Below are positions 21,035 to 24,178 of a stretch of 24,178 bases of DNA, in pieces. Source of the stretch: Mnemiopsis leidyi (lineage: Eukaryota > Ctenophora > Tentaculata > Lobata > Bolinopsidae). Positions within the stretch are counted from its first letter, which is position 1. Each line of letters opens with the position of its first letter. Location: contig JH152939.1 in NCBI GenBank assembly GCA_000226015.1, positions 19,213 to 43,390 of the forward strand, in the 5' to 3' direction. The notes beneath the pieces are model-generated. The model worked only from the letters and a program-made list of their open reading frames with translations. It made no database searches and was not told where the DNA came from. A program made the translations under genes and the position numbers.

Positions 21035-21473
21035 TATTTTTAGGTAATGTTTTTGCTGTGAATTACACTTTATTTTTAGAATAATTTATTTATCAATTCT
21101 AGTTTAAGTCTGTAATATGAATTTATCGTTATCACCATTGTAATTGGTTAAAGAAGTGTTTGATTCAGCCGAAATACTTATCAAATAGCCTCCTAAAATG
21201 GATCTTATGCAAAATATGCTAATTGCAATTTATTTACAAAGAATTGCATTGTCAAGGACGTCAGAAGTCTGGCCACAGATTCGGAATTTTTTGTCAGGTG
21301 AACGTGACAGCGATTCGCCAATAAGAAGCAAGATTCTACTAATCATTTTGAGAAAAGCTCTTACGAGATAAAAACAATTTCCGATTCCTCCCAAAAGTTC
21401 TGACGTCTATTTGCTCTGGGTTAATTCATGAATCATGATGTTATTAATTAGCACAAAAGCTCAGATTTCTTGT

Positions 21474-21495
21474 TTTATACATTAATCTTTATTAG
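21474..21495 (+). other. Splice-acceptor-like site six bases before the PSMA7 start codon
   Basis: A T-rich tract (TTTATACATTAATCTTTATTAG) ends in AG at 21494-21495, followed by AAAGGT and the ATG. CATTAAT resembles a branch site. It fits either a 5' UTR intron or a trans-splice site for a spliced leader. Confidence 0.4.
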
Positions 21496-23529
<2,034 letters not shown>

Positions 23530-23658
23530 TATCTTGATGCTGGACGTTGAGATTTTGAGTTTATACGATAATTTATAAACTGAGTGCACACTATCCTTTT
23601 TTGCTGGATAATCAGTATTTATAAATTGTGATGACAAATTTATATGTAGTAATTGTTC

Positions 23659-23664
23659 AATATA
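23659..23664 (+). terminator. Possible variant poly(A) signal of PSMA7
   Basis: AATATA, about 130 bp after the stop codon. No AATAAA lies in the first 200 bp of the 3' flank. The call is weak. Confidence 0.25.
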
Positions 23665-23934
23665 TTTGTAGGTTCAGGAAATCTATAAAACCTTACACGG
23701 GAGTTTTATTTGCAATTTCGCATTTATTCTAAATGAATAGATTTCAGTTAAGTTTGCCAAAATAAGTTATCAAGTTGCTCATTTAATTGTCCCGAAGATG
23801 ATCGATAAATTTGAATTTGCTAAAAATATGTCACCAATGAACCAACCAAGTGAAAAACAATTTCAAAGTTGATAATTTTGTTGAGTCGGCGAATCAAAAA
23901 CTATTCCTACTGATATACTCACTATCAAGTTCCC

Positions 23935-24012
23935 CATTTAGTGACAATACTATTTAGTGACAGGTACCTAAAAGTAAAAGTGACATGTCACTATAAAGTG
24001 TTGTCACTTAAA
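23935..24012. promoter_or_regulatory. Cluster of GTGACA/TGTCAC motifs
   Basis: GTGACA occurs in two direct copies of TATTTAGTGACA or a close variant, then within a perfect 14-bp palindrome AGTGACATGTCACT at 23979-23992, then as TTGTCACTT. That makes five half-sites in about 80 bp. TGACA/TGTCA is the core of TALE homeodomain (MEIS/TGIF) sites; the regulatory role is inference. Confidence 0.35.
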
Positions 24013-24113
24013 AGTATGTTTTGCCTACTATATAGAGACATGTGATTTCTTTATAACTTTACAATGACGCAAATATTTTGCATCGACCCTGTCCTTCGGC
24101 TGTTTAATTTTTC

Positions 24114-24178
24114 CTCCCACCTCCGTCTCCTCCGTTCTCCCACCTCCGTCTCCTTCTTTATCGCCTTCCGTTCTCCTC
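24114..24178. repeat. Pyrimidine-rich 23-bp tandem repeat at the window edge
   Basis: CTCCCACCTCCGTCTCCTCCGTT at 24114 is followed by a near copy from 24137 and a partial third. The array probably continues past the window. Confidence 0.8.

Larger units (their letters stand above)
23530..24178. other. 3' flank of PSMA7
   Basis: It holds the PSMA7 3' UTR, the TGACA motif cluster (23935-24012) and, at the edge, a pyrimidine-rich 23-bp tandem repeat (24114-24178). No gene is visible. Confidence 0.6.

Overview
The window is animal nuclear DNA. It is AT-rich, and its genes are split by GT-AG introns, with sparse genes and simple repeats between them. Nothing in it is bacterial or viral. The intronless rhodopsin-like receptors, small intron sizes, and acceptor-like sites just upstream of several start codons fit an early-branching metazoan. 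A cnidarian, possibly a hydrozoan, is my best guess, but that is inference and no sequence here proves it.

The backbone is one + strand gene for a long helical (HEAT/ARM-like) protein. Eight exons can be joined in one open frame: 221-376, 651-805, 2256-2368, 2530-2679, 2908-3096, 3409-3531, 18722-18920 and 19092-20890. They give 960 residues plus stop, and the 5' end of the gene lies outside the window. I do not recognise the family with confidence.

Four genes sit on the opposite strand inside introns of this host gene. A three-exon secreted CAP-domain protein (159 aa) lies in the 1.45-kb intron 806-2255. Three intronless class A GPCR genes lie in a 15.2-kb intron (3532-18721). Two of them (4804-5802 and 9517-10443) are recent tandem duplicates with a patch of almost identical DNA. 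The third (12930-13988) is a distant relative.

Downstream and on the same strand, 611 bp after the host stop codon, is a complete five-exon gene for the 20S proteasome subunit alpha-4 (PSMA7), the most secure call in the window.

The remaining DNA holds a decaying 37-38 bp minisatellite that runs into the first splice acceptor (1-220), a 14-bp tandem repeat (6889-6977), a hairpin followed by a GAA microsatellite (8105-8204), a degenerate foldback element (about 10788-11133), a perfect 30-nt palindrome in a PSMA7 intron, and a cluster of TGACA motifs after PSMA7. No tRNA, rRNA, CRISPR array or intact transposase was seen.
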